Shown: piece by piece, positions 17,599 to 26,706 of the stretch
How the letters are laid out: each line of letters starts with the position of its first letter
Position numbering within the stretch: the stretch's first letter is position 1
NCBI RefSeq assembly: GCF_015207375.1
Contig: NZ_JADEWY010000077.1
Coordinates: forward strand, 1 to 33,445
Source: Coleofasciculus sp. LEGE 07092
Lineage (GTDB): Bacteria; Cyanobacteriota; Cyanobacteriia; Cyanobacteriales; Coleofasciculaceae
Reading direction: 5' to 3'
DNA length: 33,445 bases
Position numbers and translations under genes: made by a program
Notes under the pieces: generated by a model
The model's database searches: none
What the model was told of the DNA's origin: nothing
The model's input: the letters and a program-made list of their open reading frames with translations, nothing else

Positions 17599-18330
17599 AT
17601 GTCCGTGCAACCCCAAATCCTGAAGCAAAGCGAGTTACTCAATCGATTAGTATTAGACCGTCATACAACTGAAGAAGTGGGTCGCGTAGCACAACTGTGG
17701 CTTGACCCTCAAGCTCATCGCGTAGTGGGTTTTACTTGCAAGTCTGGACTTCTAGGCGGTAAAAAACAATCCTTTACTTGGAGACAAATTTATACGATTG
17801 GTACTGACAGCATTCTAGTCAGCACTCTTCAAGACACAACGGTTTCAGACCAAGGTGAACCCTTAGAGTCTCGAATTGGTCATGAAGTCTGGACAGACGC
17901 TGGCAATAAAGTCGGCAAATTAGTAGATTACATTTTTGAACCGAAAAGCGGTGCTGTAATTAATTATCTCTATGCCTCTAATGGTTGGGGGGTTATGGAT
18001 GGAATTTATCTGCTTGCGCCTGCTGCAATTTCTAGTGTTGGCAGTAAGCGCCTCATCGTGCTAACTGCTGCCGTGCAAAATAGCCAAAAGTATACGGAAG
18101 GAGTAAACGAACGCATTAGTCAAGCGGCAGAGTTTATCCGAGAAGATTACCAAAAGACGCTCAAGCATATGGAGACGGTAAAGCAAGATATGCCTCATTT
18201 TGCTGAGAATTTAAAAGACCAAGCTCAATCTGCAACGGACAAAATTAAAGAGCGATTCTCTGAAGTTAAAATGCCATTTCACAAAGAGTCTCAATCAGAT
18301 AGTAAGGGTTCAGATAAAACATCGGATTGA
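17599..18330 (+). CDS. PRC-barrel domain protein with helical tail
   Basis: A 243-aa protein. Two PRC-barrel units are visible, about residues 8-75 (LLNRLVLDRHTTEEVGRVAQLWLDP) and 90-160 (RIGHEVWTDAGNKVGKLVDYIFEP). After residue 165 comes a long amphipathic, coiled-coil-like tail (TLKHMETVKQDMPHFAENL) with a Ser/Lys-rich end. PRC barrels bind partner proteins or RNA (photosynthetic reaction centre H subunit, RimM). The start is the ATG at 17599, since AGAGG lies 6 nt upstream; a TTG directly before it is too close. Confidence 0.85.
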   Translation: MSVQPQILKQSELLNRLVLDRHTTEEVGRVAQLWLDPQAHRVVGFTCKSGLLGGKKQSFTWRQIYTIGTDSILVSTLQDTTVSDQGEPLESRIGHEVWTDAGNKVGKLVDYIFEPKSGAVINYLYASNGWGVMDGIYLLAPAAISSVGSKRLIVLTAAVQNSQKYTEGVNERISQAAEFIREDYQKTLKHMETVKQDMPHFAENLKDQAQSATDKIKERFSEVKMPFHKESQSDSKGSDKTSD

Positions 18331-18399
18331 AAATTAAGAGTTCTTTGGTTTTCAGGACTTACGCAGCTATACCCTCTATAGCGGTAATGGTGCGTTACG

Positions 18400-19323
18400 C
18401 TACTCCCTACTCCCTGGAAGTTTCTTGGGAATAATTTTACCTGTTTTATCAATGCTCAAAGGAGTTTTAGGAAAATCACTCTGGGTTAGCTCCCGGATTA
18501 ACTTAATACTGCGACCTTGAGAATCAGGATAAGGGATGCCCTGTCGGTTGAGAATAACGGGAATAATCTGACCCGAAACTAAATCTCCCCGGTTGTTGAG
18601 TTCCACCTCTAATACTAGAGAATAAGCCAATTGAGCTTGGCTAGAAAGGCTGCGATATCCCAAAAAGTTGCCCAATGAGTAAGCAATTAATTTGCCCTTG
18701 TAAAGTTCTAAGGCTCTGGGAACGTGGGGTCCGTGTCCTAAAATTAGATCGGCACCGTGATCGATCATCATGTGAGAAAATTTTACTAAATTTCCTCGGT
18801 TTTCTCCATGAAACAATTCGGTACGGTTTCTGACGTGCATAGCCCCCGTTCCTTCAGCACCAGCATGGACTGAAATTATGACGATATGGGCGTTTTGTCT
18901 GGCTTCTTGTACCAAAGCACTGGCTTCTCGCAAATTATTCAAGGAATTATGATAGTTAAAGTAGCTAAAGCCAATCCAAGCGACTGATAGCTCTTTGAAG
19001 TAAGCATAAAGAATTTGACCTTTTTGTCCGAGGGCTTGTACTCCAGAGTTTTCCAGGTTGCGGATGGTATCGTTAAATCCCTGAACTGTAAAGTCATAGG
19101 AATGGTTATTCGCAACGCTTAAAATATCAAACCCAACGTCTTTCAGTCGAACAGTAACGTCTGGGGGAGGTGGCTCTGTAATGATGTCTGGAGTAGGTTC
19201 AATGATGGGTTCTGGTGGTAAATCAGGATATTTCTGGACGAAACCGTAGCCCATGCCGAGTAAAAAGCTAACGGCACTAATCGAGAGCAATAAAGCTCCT
19301 ATGCGGTGTAATTGTAAGGTCAA
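18400..19323 (-). CDS. CapA-like protein lacking the first part of its domain
   Basis: A 307-aa protein of the CapA/PgsA metallophosphatase-like family (poly-gamma-glutamate capsule proteins). One membrane helix at residues 8-28 and a Pro-rich linker lead straight into LKDVGFDILSVANNHSYDF. Later motifs are normal: VISVHAGAEGTG, ILGHGPHVPR and IAYSLGNFL. What is missing is the family N-terminus with the GDxM-type metal motif and the 'FGNLE' strand, about 80 residues. This suggests an in-frame internal deletion at the PPPPDVT/VRLKDVG boundary. Metal binding would then be impaired. It lies 70 nt downstream of the M23 gene on the same strand. The last codons fall in a GGGAGTA repeat. Confidence 0.82.
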   Translation of the reverse strand: MTLQLHRIGALLLSISAVSFLLGMGYGFVQKYPDLPPEPIIEPTPDIITEPPPPDVTVRLKDVGFDILSVANNHSYDFTVQGFNDTIRNLENSGVQALGQKGQILYAYFKELSVAWIGFSYFNYHNSLNNLREASALVQEARQNAHIVIISVHAGAEGTGAMHVRNRTELFHGENRGNLVKFSHMMIDHGADLILGHGPHVPRALELYKGKLIAYSLGNFLGYRSLSSQAQLAYSLVLEVELNNRGDLVSGQIIPVILNRQGIPYPDSQGRSIKLIRELTQSDFPKTPLSIDKTGKIIPKKLPGSRE

Positions 19324-19393
19324 AATTATTCTGCTCCCCTGTCTCCTGCTCCCCTGCTGACATATTTTGACAAAAACGAACGGGATGCACCCA

Positions 19394-19954
19394 TTACTGC
19401 TGGGCAGTCGGTGTTGCCGTCAGGTGCAATTCCGGATCTTGTGCAACCCAACCCGCAGGTGCGTTGAGGCGAACTTCAAAATGTAGGTGGGGTTTGGTGA
19501 TGTCAGGCTGTCCGGTGGAACCTGTAGTTCCTAGAGTCGTTCCAGTTTGAACTTGCTGACCCTTCCTTACGGTGATATTACTCAAATGAGCGTAGCGGGT
19601 TTGGCGTCCTCCTTGATGGTTAATAACGACCAAATTGCCATAAGCCCCTTGCTGACCGGCAAACGCTACAGTACCAACATCCACTGCTAACACAGGCGTT
19701 CCGGGGTTTGCCAGCAAATCGATGCCACTGTGAAACCCTGTTTGCCCATCGGCACCTTGATACCAGCCGTAACTGAAGAGGATGGGGGCTAGGGCAGGTA
19801 AGGGATAACCAGGAAAGCCTGTATAGTTTTCTACTTGACCATTTGCCAGTAGAGAAGGACGTTGAGCCATTGCTAGATTGCTGCTGCTACTAATAGCTGG
19901 GGCAACTAGACAGAGAACTGTAGACAAAATGGGGAGCCAGCGAAATAATATCAT
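19394..19954 (-). CDS. M23 family metallopeptidase (LytM-type murein hydrolase)
   Basis: A 186-aa exported zinc peptidase acting on peptidoglycan cross-links or serving as an activator. The signal peptide at residues 1-30 ends AMAQ. The LytM motifs are complete: HSGIDL (H75, D79), H123 in YAHLSN, and HLHFE (H156, H158). It lacks LysM or coiled-coil parts, so it is the minimal catalytic form. It is followed on the same strand by the CapA-like gene, so both envelope genes may be co-expressed. Confidence 0.92.
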   Translation of the reverse strand: MILFRWLPILSTVLCLVAPAISSSSNLAMAQRPSLLANGQVENYTGFPGYPLPALAPILFSYGWYQGADGQTGFHSGIDLLANPGTPVLAVDVGTVAFAGQQGAYGNLVVINHQGGRQTRYAHLSNITVRKGQQVQTGTTLGTTGSTGQPDITKPHLHFEVRLNAPAGWVAQDPELHLTATPTAQQ

Positions 19955-20148
19955 TGGTATTTGACAGATTGTGTGCTAATTTTTTATCTGATATTCCGCA
20001 CCCAAGACTCGTCACAATCGAGATTTTCGGAATAGTTAACGGTTTAAACGTGATTTTTGATGCATGATAACTGAATTACTGAATTGAGGTTTTCTAAAAT
20101 TCCCTATTCCCCATTCCCTAGAAAAGGTGCCGAATGTGAATCCCTAAG

Positions 20149-21798
20149 TCAAACACCGACGGCAGTTTTATCTAGCGATCGCTCAATGTTCACTTTTGCT
20201 GAATCCAAGTGCTTAAGCAAGGTAGCTTGAGGCAGCGCTCCTTGCAAGTGACTCCAAGGTAGTACCCGATCCGTTGACCAATCGGCATGAACATAGAAAT
20301 CTAGTTCTGGCAACTGTCCCTTTAGTTCCTTAAAAGCACGGCGAAAACTACCCACCGAGTCCCCATAATGCCGAGTCAGTTCCAACAAACGCGACAACCG
20401 CCGATCGCCTCTAGAAATTAATGCCTGAATGACCGACCAATTATAGCTTTCCGGGCGAAAATCTATCCCCTGCGATCGCAATTGCTTTTGCAAATACTTC
20501 AACCGCTTCTCAGCTTGAGGGTTTACCCCAAACCACTGGAACGGGGTATGCGCTTTGGGAACAAAAGTACTACAACCCAGGGTCAAGCGCAAACCCGGAG
20601 CCGCTTTCTTAATCCCTTTCATCATCGCCACCGTCTGTTCTACGTCTGACATCTCCTCACCCGGAACTCCCACCATCCCGTAAAGTTTCAGTCCTTTTAA
20701 ACCCCCAGCTTTGGCATTAACCGCTGCTTGGATAATTTCTTCATTCGTTAATTTCTTATTAATAATCTGCCGCACCCGTTCCGAACCGCTTTCAACTGCG
20801 ATCGTAATTGAGTTCGTCCCCCGTTTAGCCAGCGTTTCCGCCAGTTTCTGCGTTACCGTATTCGTCCGCACCGAAGCAATACTCAATCGCACATCCTCAT
20901 ACTGCGGCTGACTCATATAATCGAGCAAAACCTCAAACTCTGGATGCTGGGTTACTGACGCCCCCAGGAAACCGATACGCTTTGTTACCTGTAAGCCCCG
21001 CTCAATTGCCGGAATCAAGGAACCTGTAGCACTGGGCGTCCGAAACGGTAGAGTTAGATAGCTTGCCAGACAGAAGCGGCACATCTCTGGGCAACTGCGT
21101 ACTACTTCTACCATGTAGATATTTTCCCAAGCGGCTTTTTCAGTCACGACTGTTGAAGCGGATAGGGTATTGCCTCGATAGGTTTGTTTTTCCACCCTGG
21201 CAGGAATGTCTGCATCTATGGGTTGGATAGTTGCAATTGCGCCAGTCGAATCTTGGTAAGTCACCTCGTACAAACTGGGAACGTAGACTCCTGGTACTTG
21301 TGCCAAATACCGTAGTTGTGTAGTGCGGTCAGCCGTGCGAACTTTTTGGTAAGCTTCAATAAAATCTCCGACGAGGATTTCCCCATCTCCCAGCAAGATT
21401 AGGTCAAAGAAGTCAGCAAAAGGTTCTGGATTCGCCGTCAGTACCGGTCCACCCCCAAATACTAGAGGATGGGAGCGATCGCGTTCTGCTGACTTCAACG
21501 GTATCTCCAAAAACTCCAGGAGTGCTAAAATATTGACATAATCTAGTTCCCATGATATAGAAAAGCCTAATAATTCCGGCTCTCTGGGTAACGATTCGTG
21601 ACAATCCGTGAACAAGCGACTGACTTGGAGATCATGGCGCGATGCCAGCATTGCCCATATCACCTGATAACCCAAGCTGGTAATTCCTACAGTGTAGTCG
21701 TTGGGAAAAGCATAGATTGCCGATATTGCACCAGGATTGGGAGTTGCAGGTGTAAACAGCAGGCGTTCGGCTGCAAAAACATCAGGGGTAACGGGCAT
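20149..21798 (-). CDS. B12-binding-like radical SAM protein
   Basis: A 549-aa radical SAM enzyme. The N-terminal domain resembles a cobalamin-binding fold (GITSLGYQVIWAML, VFGGGPVLTANPEPFADFFDLILLGDGE). The iron-sulfur site is CPEMCRFC, with C236, C240 and C243. Further radical SAM motifs are SVRTNTV, IAVESGSER and KLYGMVGVPGE. The C-terminal RPESYNWSVIQALISRGDRRL segment is typical of a widespread bacterial group of unknown reaction. It stands alone on the minus strand and is divergent from the PBP gene across a 190-nt gap. Confidence 0.9.
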   Translation of the reverse strand: MPVTPDVFAAERLLFTPATPNPGAISAIYAFPNDYTVGITSLGYQVIWAMLASRHDLQVSRLFTDCHESLPREPELLGFSISWELDYVNILALLEFLEIPLKSAERDRSHPLVFGGGPVLTANPEPFADFFDLILLGDGEILVGDFIEAYQKVRTADRTTQLRYLAQVPGVYVPSLYEVTYQDSTGAIATIQPIDADIPARVEKQTYRGNTLSASTVVTEKAAWENIYMVEVVRSCPEMCRFCLASYLTLPFRTPSATGSLIPAIERGLQVTKRIGFLGASVTQHPEFEVLLDYMSQPQYEDVRLSIASVRTNTVTQKLAETLAKRGTNSITIAVESGSERVRQIINKKLTNEEIIQAAVNAKAGGLKGLKLYGMVGVPGEEMSDVEQTVAMMKGIKKAAPGLRLTLGCSTFVPKAHTPFQWFGVNPQAEKRLKYLQKQLRSQGIDFRPESYNWSVIQALISRGDRRLSRLLELTRHYGDSVGSFRRAFKELKGQLPELDFYVHADWSTDRVLPWSHLQGALPQATLLKHLDSAKVNIERSLDKTAVGV

Positions 21799-21987
21799 GA
21801 CGTAAGGCTAGGGCGTACCAAGTTTGGCTTATCCCTTTAATTGTAGGATCTTCAATATCCCTAATCTAAGGGTTCGGTGTAGGAGAGGTTACAGTCAAAG
21901 GAAATCAGTACCTAACACAGATTCCGCTCCCAAGCCCTAAAATAAGCAAGAAGTCCTGATGGCTTGTGGTGTAATTGAGGAGTTCAA

Positions 21988-24585
21988 GTGTCAAATTCCA
22001 TCCCAAAACACGAAGATCCATCGAGTCAGTTGAATGTAGAGGCGTCAGGGGTACAAGAATCGGAATCCATCTCTGATGTCTCTAATCATGATGTTCAACC
22101 GAATCGAAGCAAAAAACCGTCCCGCTCACCCCAGTTGCTGGCGCAATGCCGACGGGGAGCAACAGCCACGCTCAACGGGCTAAAGCGGCTCCCTAATGTT
22201 GTTGTCCAGTCATTGGCAGGAGAGAACCCCATTCACAACCGCCCCTCGTTTTGGTGGAGCTTGGGAGTTGTGGGTATTGGTGGAAGTGCGATCGCTCTCG
22301 GTTGGGGCTGGTATATGCTAGAAAGGAGTCTTCCCGCATCCACTGAAGATGTTTTGACCTACGTTCGGGATGACACGATCACCATCAAAGCTTCAGACGG
22401 TACAATTATCCAGCAAATTGGACCTGCCACCAACGAAACGCTCAAGATTTGGGAAATCCCTGAACAGATCAAAGAAGCCTTCACAGCTAGTGAAGACCAG
22501 CGTTTTGAGAGCCATGAGGGACTAGATTACCAGGGCATTATCCGCGCAGCTCTGTCGAACGTCCTGGCTCGAGATGTCGTCGAAGGTGGCAGCACGATTA
22601 CCCAGCAGCTTGCCCGAGCAGTCTACTTCGATCAAGAGCGCACCCTAGGACGCAAGCTGAAAGAAATGCGGATGGCTCAAAAAATTGAGCAAGATCTCGA
22701 CAAAGATCAAATTTTAGAGCGCTACTTAAACTTAGTCTATCTGGGTTCGGGAGCCTATGGAGTTGCAGATGCGGCTTGGGTTTACTTCAGCAAACCCGTC
22801 ACAGAACTCACTCTACCAGAAATCGCCATGCTGGCTGGATTGCCCCCTGCACCGAGCGAATACTCACCCTTTGTTAACGCTACAGCCGCGAAAGAGCGTC
22901 GAAATGTGGTATTGCAACGAATGCTTAAAAAGGGGTACATCACAGAAGCCGAAGCTGAAGAAGCAATGGCGGCACCGATGAAAACTAATCCTAGCAACCC
23001 CAAGCGGCTCGAGCGACAGGCTTATTACTTTACCGAATACATTCAACAGGAACTGCCCAAGTATGTATCCTCAGAAGTCCTGGCACGGAAAGGATTAACC
23101 GTTGAAACCACGCTTAATTTAGGCTGGCAAACGGCGGCGGAAGAAGCGGTTTCAGATACCATTGAAACCTATGGTCGATATCAACGGTTTGAGCAAGCAT
23201 CATTGGTGGCAATTGACCCCCGTAACGGTCATATCAAAGCGATGGTGGGGGGAAAAGATTTTTATGATCAGCAATTTAACCGCGTCACCCAAGCCCAGCG
23301 CCAACCGGGTTCTACTTTCAAAACCTTTGTTTACACAACAGCCCTAGCCGCAGGTTTCTCACCCTATCGAAGTTACGAAGATGCCCCCTTTATTGTCGAT
23401 GGCTACGAACCCAAAAACTACAGCGAAAGTTTCCGGGGCTGGCTCTCAATTCGTGATGCTCTGACTTACTCAATCAACATTGTTGCAGTCAAATCCTTAA
23501 TTGATATTGGCTGGAACCCCGTGATTGATATCGCTCACAAAATGGGGATTGAATCAACACTTCATCCCACTTACTCCCTCGCCTTGGGAGCATCCGAAGT
23601 GAATCTTTTAGAATTAACCAGCGCCTACGGGACTCTGGCAGCTAAAGGTATTCACGTTAAGCCCCACGGTATCCGCCGCATTCTTGACCAAAAGGGTAAG
23701 GTGATTTACGAGGAAGTGTTTAATAGCGAACGGGCGATTGATGAAGAAACAGCAGCAATCTCGACTTGGATGTTGCGCAATGTCGTTAGCTCCGGTACGG
23801 GAGGTGCGGCACAGATTGGGCGACCGGTTGCTGGTAAAACGGGAACTTCAGACGAGGCTCGCGACCTTTGGTTTGTGGGTTATATTCCCCAACTCGTGGC
23901 AGGAGTTTGGCTGGGTAATGACGACAATAAGCCAACGTGGGGTTCAAGCAGCACGGCTGCTGTGACCTGGCGTAAATTCATGACTGAAGTAAAAGAGGAT
24001 CTGAGAACCGAACAATTCCCCGATCGCCCCAATCAATTAGAAGGTCGTAAGGGTATCATTGAAGCGGAGCCGATTAGACCCAAACGCACAATTCAGAAAA
24101 AGCTTCCCAGTAACACCAACAACTCTTCTAGCAGTAGGAGTGGCAGAAGCTATGCCAACCGGGGTTCCAACAGCGGCTATTCTGGCAATTCTAACCGGGG
24201 CTATTCGCGAAGTTCTAGGCGGCAATCTAGAAGTACGGCGTCTCAAGGAAGCTCGACAGGCAGCAGCACCTACTCTCGGCGTCAGCGCAGTTCGAGTTCC
24301 CGCCAATCTCAGCCCGCTCCATCTTCCTCTCGCCAAGCACCTACCCGATACACTGCTCCCAGCAACCCGGCACCTAAACGACAGTCAGCCCCAGCCCCCC
24401 AACCGGCTGCGGCTCCCCCAAGCAATCCACCCGCAGCGGCGGCTCCCAGTGTGCAACAGAACCTTCAACCCGCACCCGTCGCACCGCCCCCAGCTCCTCC
24501 AGCGTCTCGCAAAGCCCCTGCACCCGCCGCAGTGGAACACGCTCCAGCGGCACCTGCTATAGCTCCGGCACCCGCGTCTGAGTAA
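21988..24585 (+). CDS. class A penicillin-binding protein (PBP1A type)
   Basis: An 865-aa bifunctional peptidoglycan synthase. It has a cytosolic N-terminus and a membrane helix at about residues 90-110. The glycosyltransferase domain has SEDQRFESHEG (E169), EGGSTITQQLAR and KLKEMRMAQKIE. The transpeptidase domain has STFK (S442, K445), SIN (495-497) and KTGTS (617-621). The tail from about residue 690 is unusual: first Ser/Arg/Tyr-rich, then Pro/Ala-rich, ending PAIAPAPASE. The start is GTG at 21988, with GAGGAG 6 nt upstream. The last 12 codons plus 9 nt beyond are copied at 29101-29146. Confidence 0.95.
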   Translation: MSNSIPKHEDPSSQLNVEASGVQESESISDVSNHDVQPNRSKKPSRSPQLLAQCRRGATATLNGLKRLPNVVVQSLAGENPIHNRPSFWWSLGVVGIGGSAIALGWGWYMLERSLPASTEDVLTYVRDDTITIKASDGTIIQQIGPATNETLKIWEIPEQIKEAFTASEDQRFESHEGLDYQGIIRAALSNVLARDVVEGGSTITQQLARAVYFDQERTLGRKLKEMRMAQKIEQDLDKDQILERYLNLVYLGSGAYGVADAAWVYFSKPVTELTLPEIAMLAGLPPAPSEYSPFVNATAAKERRNVVLQRMLKKGYITEAEAEEAMAAPMKTNPSNPKRLERQAYYFTEYIQQELPKYVSSEVLARKGLTVETTLNLGWQTAAEEAVSDTIETYGRYQRFEQASLVAIDPRNGHIKAMVGGKDFYDQQFNRVTQAQRQPGSTFKTFVYTTALAAGFSPYRSYEDAPFIVDGYEPKNYSESFRGWLSIRDALTYSINIVAVKSLIDIGWNPVIDIAHKMGIESTLHPTYSLALGASEVNLLELTSAYGTLAAKGIHVKPHGIRRILDQKGKVIYEEVFNSERAIDEETAAISTWMLRNVVSSGTGGAAQIGRPVAGKTGTSDEARDLWFVGYIPQLVAGVWLGNDDNKPTWGSSSTAAVTWRKFMTEVKEDLRTEQFPDRPNQLEGRKGIIEAEPIRPKRTIQKKLPSNTNNSSSSRSGRSYANRGSNSGYSGNSNRGYSRSSRRQSRSTASQGSSTGSSTYSRRQRSSSSRQSQPAPSSSRQAPTRYTAPSNPAPKRQSAPAPQPAAAPPSNPPAAAAPSVQQNLQPAPVAPPPAPPASRKAPAPAAVEHAPAAPAIAPAPASE

Positions 24586-24594
24586 TCCGACCAA
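24549..24594. repeat. 46-bp direct repeat, left copy (PBP gene 3' end)
   Basis: Covers the final codons and stop of the PBP gene. It matches 29101-29146 at 43 of 46 positions (differences at 24567, 24588 and 24592), in the same orientation and frame. The pair brackets about 4.5 kb of accessory DNA. Confidence 0.85.
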
Positions 24595-24636
24595 CTTGAA
24601 GTTCAAACTAGAGTACTGGCTAGATTTTTCTCCAAA

Positions 24637-24659
24637 CCCGTTTTCCGGTAGAAAACGGG
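24637..24659. terminator. hairpin after the PBP gene
   Basis: CCCGTTTTC (24637-24645) and GAAAACGGG (24651-24659) form a perfect 9-bp stem with a 5-nt loop, 52 nt after the PBP stop. No long U-run follows, so termination is plausible but not certain. Confidence 0.5.
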
Positions 24660-24719
24660 CTTGGCGGTTGCCAACTCAACTCGGCTAAGGAGCGATCGCT
24701 CTAATCGTCAGAAACGATA

Positions 24720-24936
24720 ATGCAGATAATAGCTGGATTCCCTGGATTGCATGGGTTGTTCATTGCCACACTCAGCATTATCCACTACAGACGCCAAAAA
24801 CGCAGCCAGAAATGCTTAATTGTATAACTGATATGTAGCTGTCTGCTGATTGTGGCTTGGTTGCTGACCATCACAAATGTATGGCTAGAGTCACAATCCT
24901 TCGTGTTATCACTCCTTGGCTGGTGGCTGGCTGCGA
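24720..24936 (+). pseudogene. broken copy A of the small membrane-protein gene
   Basis: Homologous to the 5' half of the intact gene at 27632-28036: MQIIAGFPGLHGLFIATLSI corresponds to MYIIAGLPGLHGLFIATLSI. A stop (TAA) follows codon 35 (KCLIV), where the intact copy has KCLIVEL. Similarity then continues in DNA to GGCTGGCTGCGA at 24936 and ends exactly where the intact copy has a HIP1 site (GCGATCGC). The 3' half is absent. The flanking CGGCTAAGGAGCGATCGCTC just upstream is shared with copy C. Confidence 0.8.
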
Positions 24937-24975
24937 GAGCGAACTTATCAGGATCATTTTGAGAGAGAACTTACC

Positions 24976-26013
24976 ATGCAACCTGAAACCCAACAACTTC
25001 TCGATACGCTCGAGGTTCTGACGGATGAACTGAGGTTTTGTGTCCCTAGAGAAAACAATGCATTTCATTACATCACCCCGTTTAGGTGGGACGTGGAGGC
25101 GCAAGGAGAACCGAATGCTTTGAATCTACTGAAGTTTAAAGGATCGGATCAATTTATGAAGTTTGAAAGATTGGTTCAACCTACGGATGCCGAGGTAGCG
25201 ATCGCCAATTGGCAAGCAATTGAGCGGCGAGGAACACCCATAGAAGATAATGATTATGCTCTAGAAGTTTTTGAAGAAGTAAACCAGCAAGAAGGTATTT
25301 TAAACCAGGAAACGCAAGCTAAAAGAGCAGCAGCATATCAATCACTATTACAGCTACTCAAATCAGAACTTCAGGAACTTCAAACCTATCGTTTTAGTCG
25401 TAGCCTCAACTTTAGCCACGAACAATACCAGATCTATGTCCTCTTGGGTAAAACTCAAGACAATGATTGGATTTGTCTGGCATCTACGGTTCCCAAACAA
25501 ACCAAGATTAAAGACCAGGAAATTTCTCGCTCTTTTGAGCGTGAATTTTCTGTATCTCAAGTCTCAGGAGCCCATACTAGCGCCATAGTATCTAGAATCG
25601 AGGAAATCCTAGCAGAACTCCCGCCACTGAAAACTTATGGTGTTTACGACGTAGGTTATAAATATACCTACGAACATAAGCTTATCTGCAAAGCAGCACC
25701 GACAAGGGAGCTAGCTTTTGAGAAAGCAGCCGATCTAGTTGAGATTGGTCGATTTAAGGGTTTTTATCCAGATGAAGATTACTTCCGCGAAGAAGTTCAC
25801 TACGATTATGAGTACGAGGAAAGAGAAATGGAACTTGACGAGTTCTATCTACGCTACCAAAATTTGAACCAATTTCTGACACAAAATCTTACCAACATCC
25901 TGGTCTACAGATTAAGTTTTTGGGATTGGGACTATATCTATATCCTCGGTCAAACTCAGGCAGGTGACTGGCTGGGGGTCGAGACAACTAATGAGTTTGT
26001 TTTTAATCCCTAG
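24976..26013 (+). CDS. protein with two nuclease A inhibitor (NuiA)-like halves
   Basis: A 345-aa protein using the ATG at 24976. The frame is open 20 codons further up, but that stretch is built from the end of broken copy A and has no better start. The first half (residues 1-170) has a NuiA-like plan: a helix, DELRFCVPRENNAFHY, then a helix SLLQLLKSELQELQTYRFS followed by YQIYVLLGKTQDNDWICLAST. The same ending recurs at the C-terminus: QFLTQNLTNILVYRLS, then YIYILGQTQAGDWLGVETT. In Anabaena, NuiA inhibits the nuclease NucA; that function is known only for the single-domain protein. A Tyr/Glu-rich acidic stretch (YPDEDYFREEVHYDYEYEER) separates the last parts. The assignment rests on pattern similarity by eye. 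Confidence 0.65.
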   Translation: MQPETQQLLDTLEVLTDELRFCVPRENNAFHYITPFRWDVEAQGEPNALNLLKFKGSDQFMKFERLVQPTDAEVAIANWQAIERRGTPIEDNDYALEVFEEVNQQEGILNQETQAKRAAAYQSLLQLLKSELQELQTYRFSRSLNFSHEQYQIYVLLGKTQDNDWICLASTVPKQTKIKDQEISRSFEREFSVSQVSGAHTSAIVSRIEEILAELPPLKTYGVYDVGYKYTYEHKLICKAAPTRELAFEKAADLVEIGRFKGFYPDEDYFREEVHYDYEYEEREMELDEFYLRYQNLNQFLTQNLTNILVYRLSFWDWDYIYILGQTQAGDWLGVETTNEFVFNP

Positions 26014-26347
26014 AGGACTCATCAGCTATCAACCCACATGAGGAACAAAACCTCCTCTACACAATCATCCCGATACTATTACCATCCGTAATAATCTGCA
26101 AATCCTGCAAAACTAGATGAAGTTGGCAACGGATGGGGTAACGGATGTAACGGATAAGTTATTGGAATTCCCGATAAGCCATCCGCACTCGTCCGCTATA
26201 TAATCCGTTGCAAACTGAACTCAACTAAGTGCGATCGCTAAGGAGTAAAATAGAGCTATGAATACAAAACTGAACTAAAAATTTATAGCGGATTGAGTTT
26301 GTATATTATTCGTTGATATATCTGTAGCCGCTTTTCAGGATGAAGGT
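26014..26347. other. non-coding gap with ACGGAT/ATCCGT repeats
   Basis: Contains three direct ACGGAT words (26129, 26141, 26150), two inverted ATCCGT words (26084, 26203) and the 81-bp repeat R1. No gene is seen. Confidence 0.6.
26141..26221. repeat. 81-bp dispersed repeat R1
   Basis: Aligns without gaps to 28087-28167 (R2), roughly 88% identical by eye. The alignment includes a 29-nt identical core containing CGCACTCGTCCGC and TATATAAT. AACGGAT at its left and ATCCGTT at its right could pair. Each copy is followed by an AAGG/HIP1 segment. Confidence 0.8.
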
Positions 26348-26539
26348 ATGGACCCGATAACACTATCTGCAACCGCGATCGCAACGTTAGTCATCACCAA
26401 AGCGTTTGAAAAGTCTGGTGAGGTGCTGGGGGAAAAGGCACTGGAACAAAGCGGGAAATTCAGTAGATCAAAAACTTTTGTCTTAGGCGGCGCTTACCTT
26501 GATATAACTAGGCTTTTAGACACTTATTTAAGAAAGTGA
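26348..26539 (+). CDS. truncated 63-aa protein, remnant of a larger cyanobacterial gene
   Basis: MDPITLSATAIATLVITKAF and EKSGEVLGEKALEQSGK resemble the N-terminus of a multi-copy cyanobacterial protein family that usually continues as a longer helical protein. I recognise the beginning but cannot name a function. After residue 37 the sequence (FSRSKTFVLGG...) no longer fits and the frame soon stops. It is probably a broken gene kept as a short ORF. The start is ATG at 26348, with GAAGG 5 nt before it. Confidence 0.55.
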   Translation: MDPITLSATAIATLVITKAFEKSGEVLGEKALEQSGKFSRSKTFVLGGAYLDITRLLDTYLRK

Positions 26540-26706
26540 TCGCCATAATTTTGTCGCCGCTTTAGTACATTTGCTCTAATCTCGACTTGATTTATAAGTT
26601 TACCTTATTATTAAACTTGAATTTACTCAACTTGAATATATGGAGAAAAAAACCTTGTTAAAAATGTTAAATAGTGAGAGTTGTCTCTAAAATTCCTTGA
26701 GAAAAA

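Noticed and set aside
24059-24562. 167-aa plus-strand and 99-aa minus-strand frames in the PBP tail
   Set aside because: The Ser/Arg/Pro/Ala-rich tail is GC-rich and leaves several frames open by chance.
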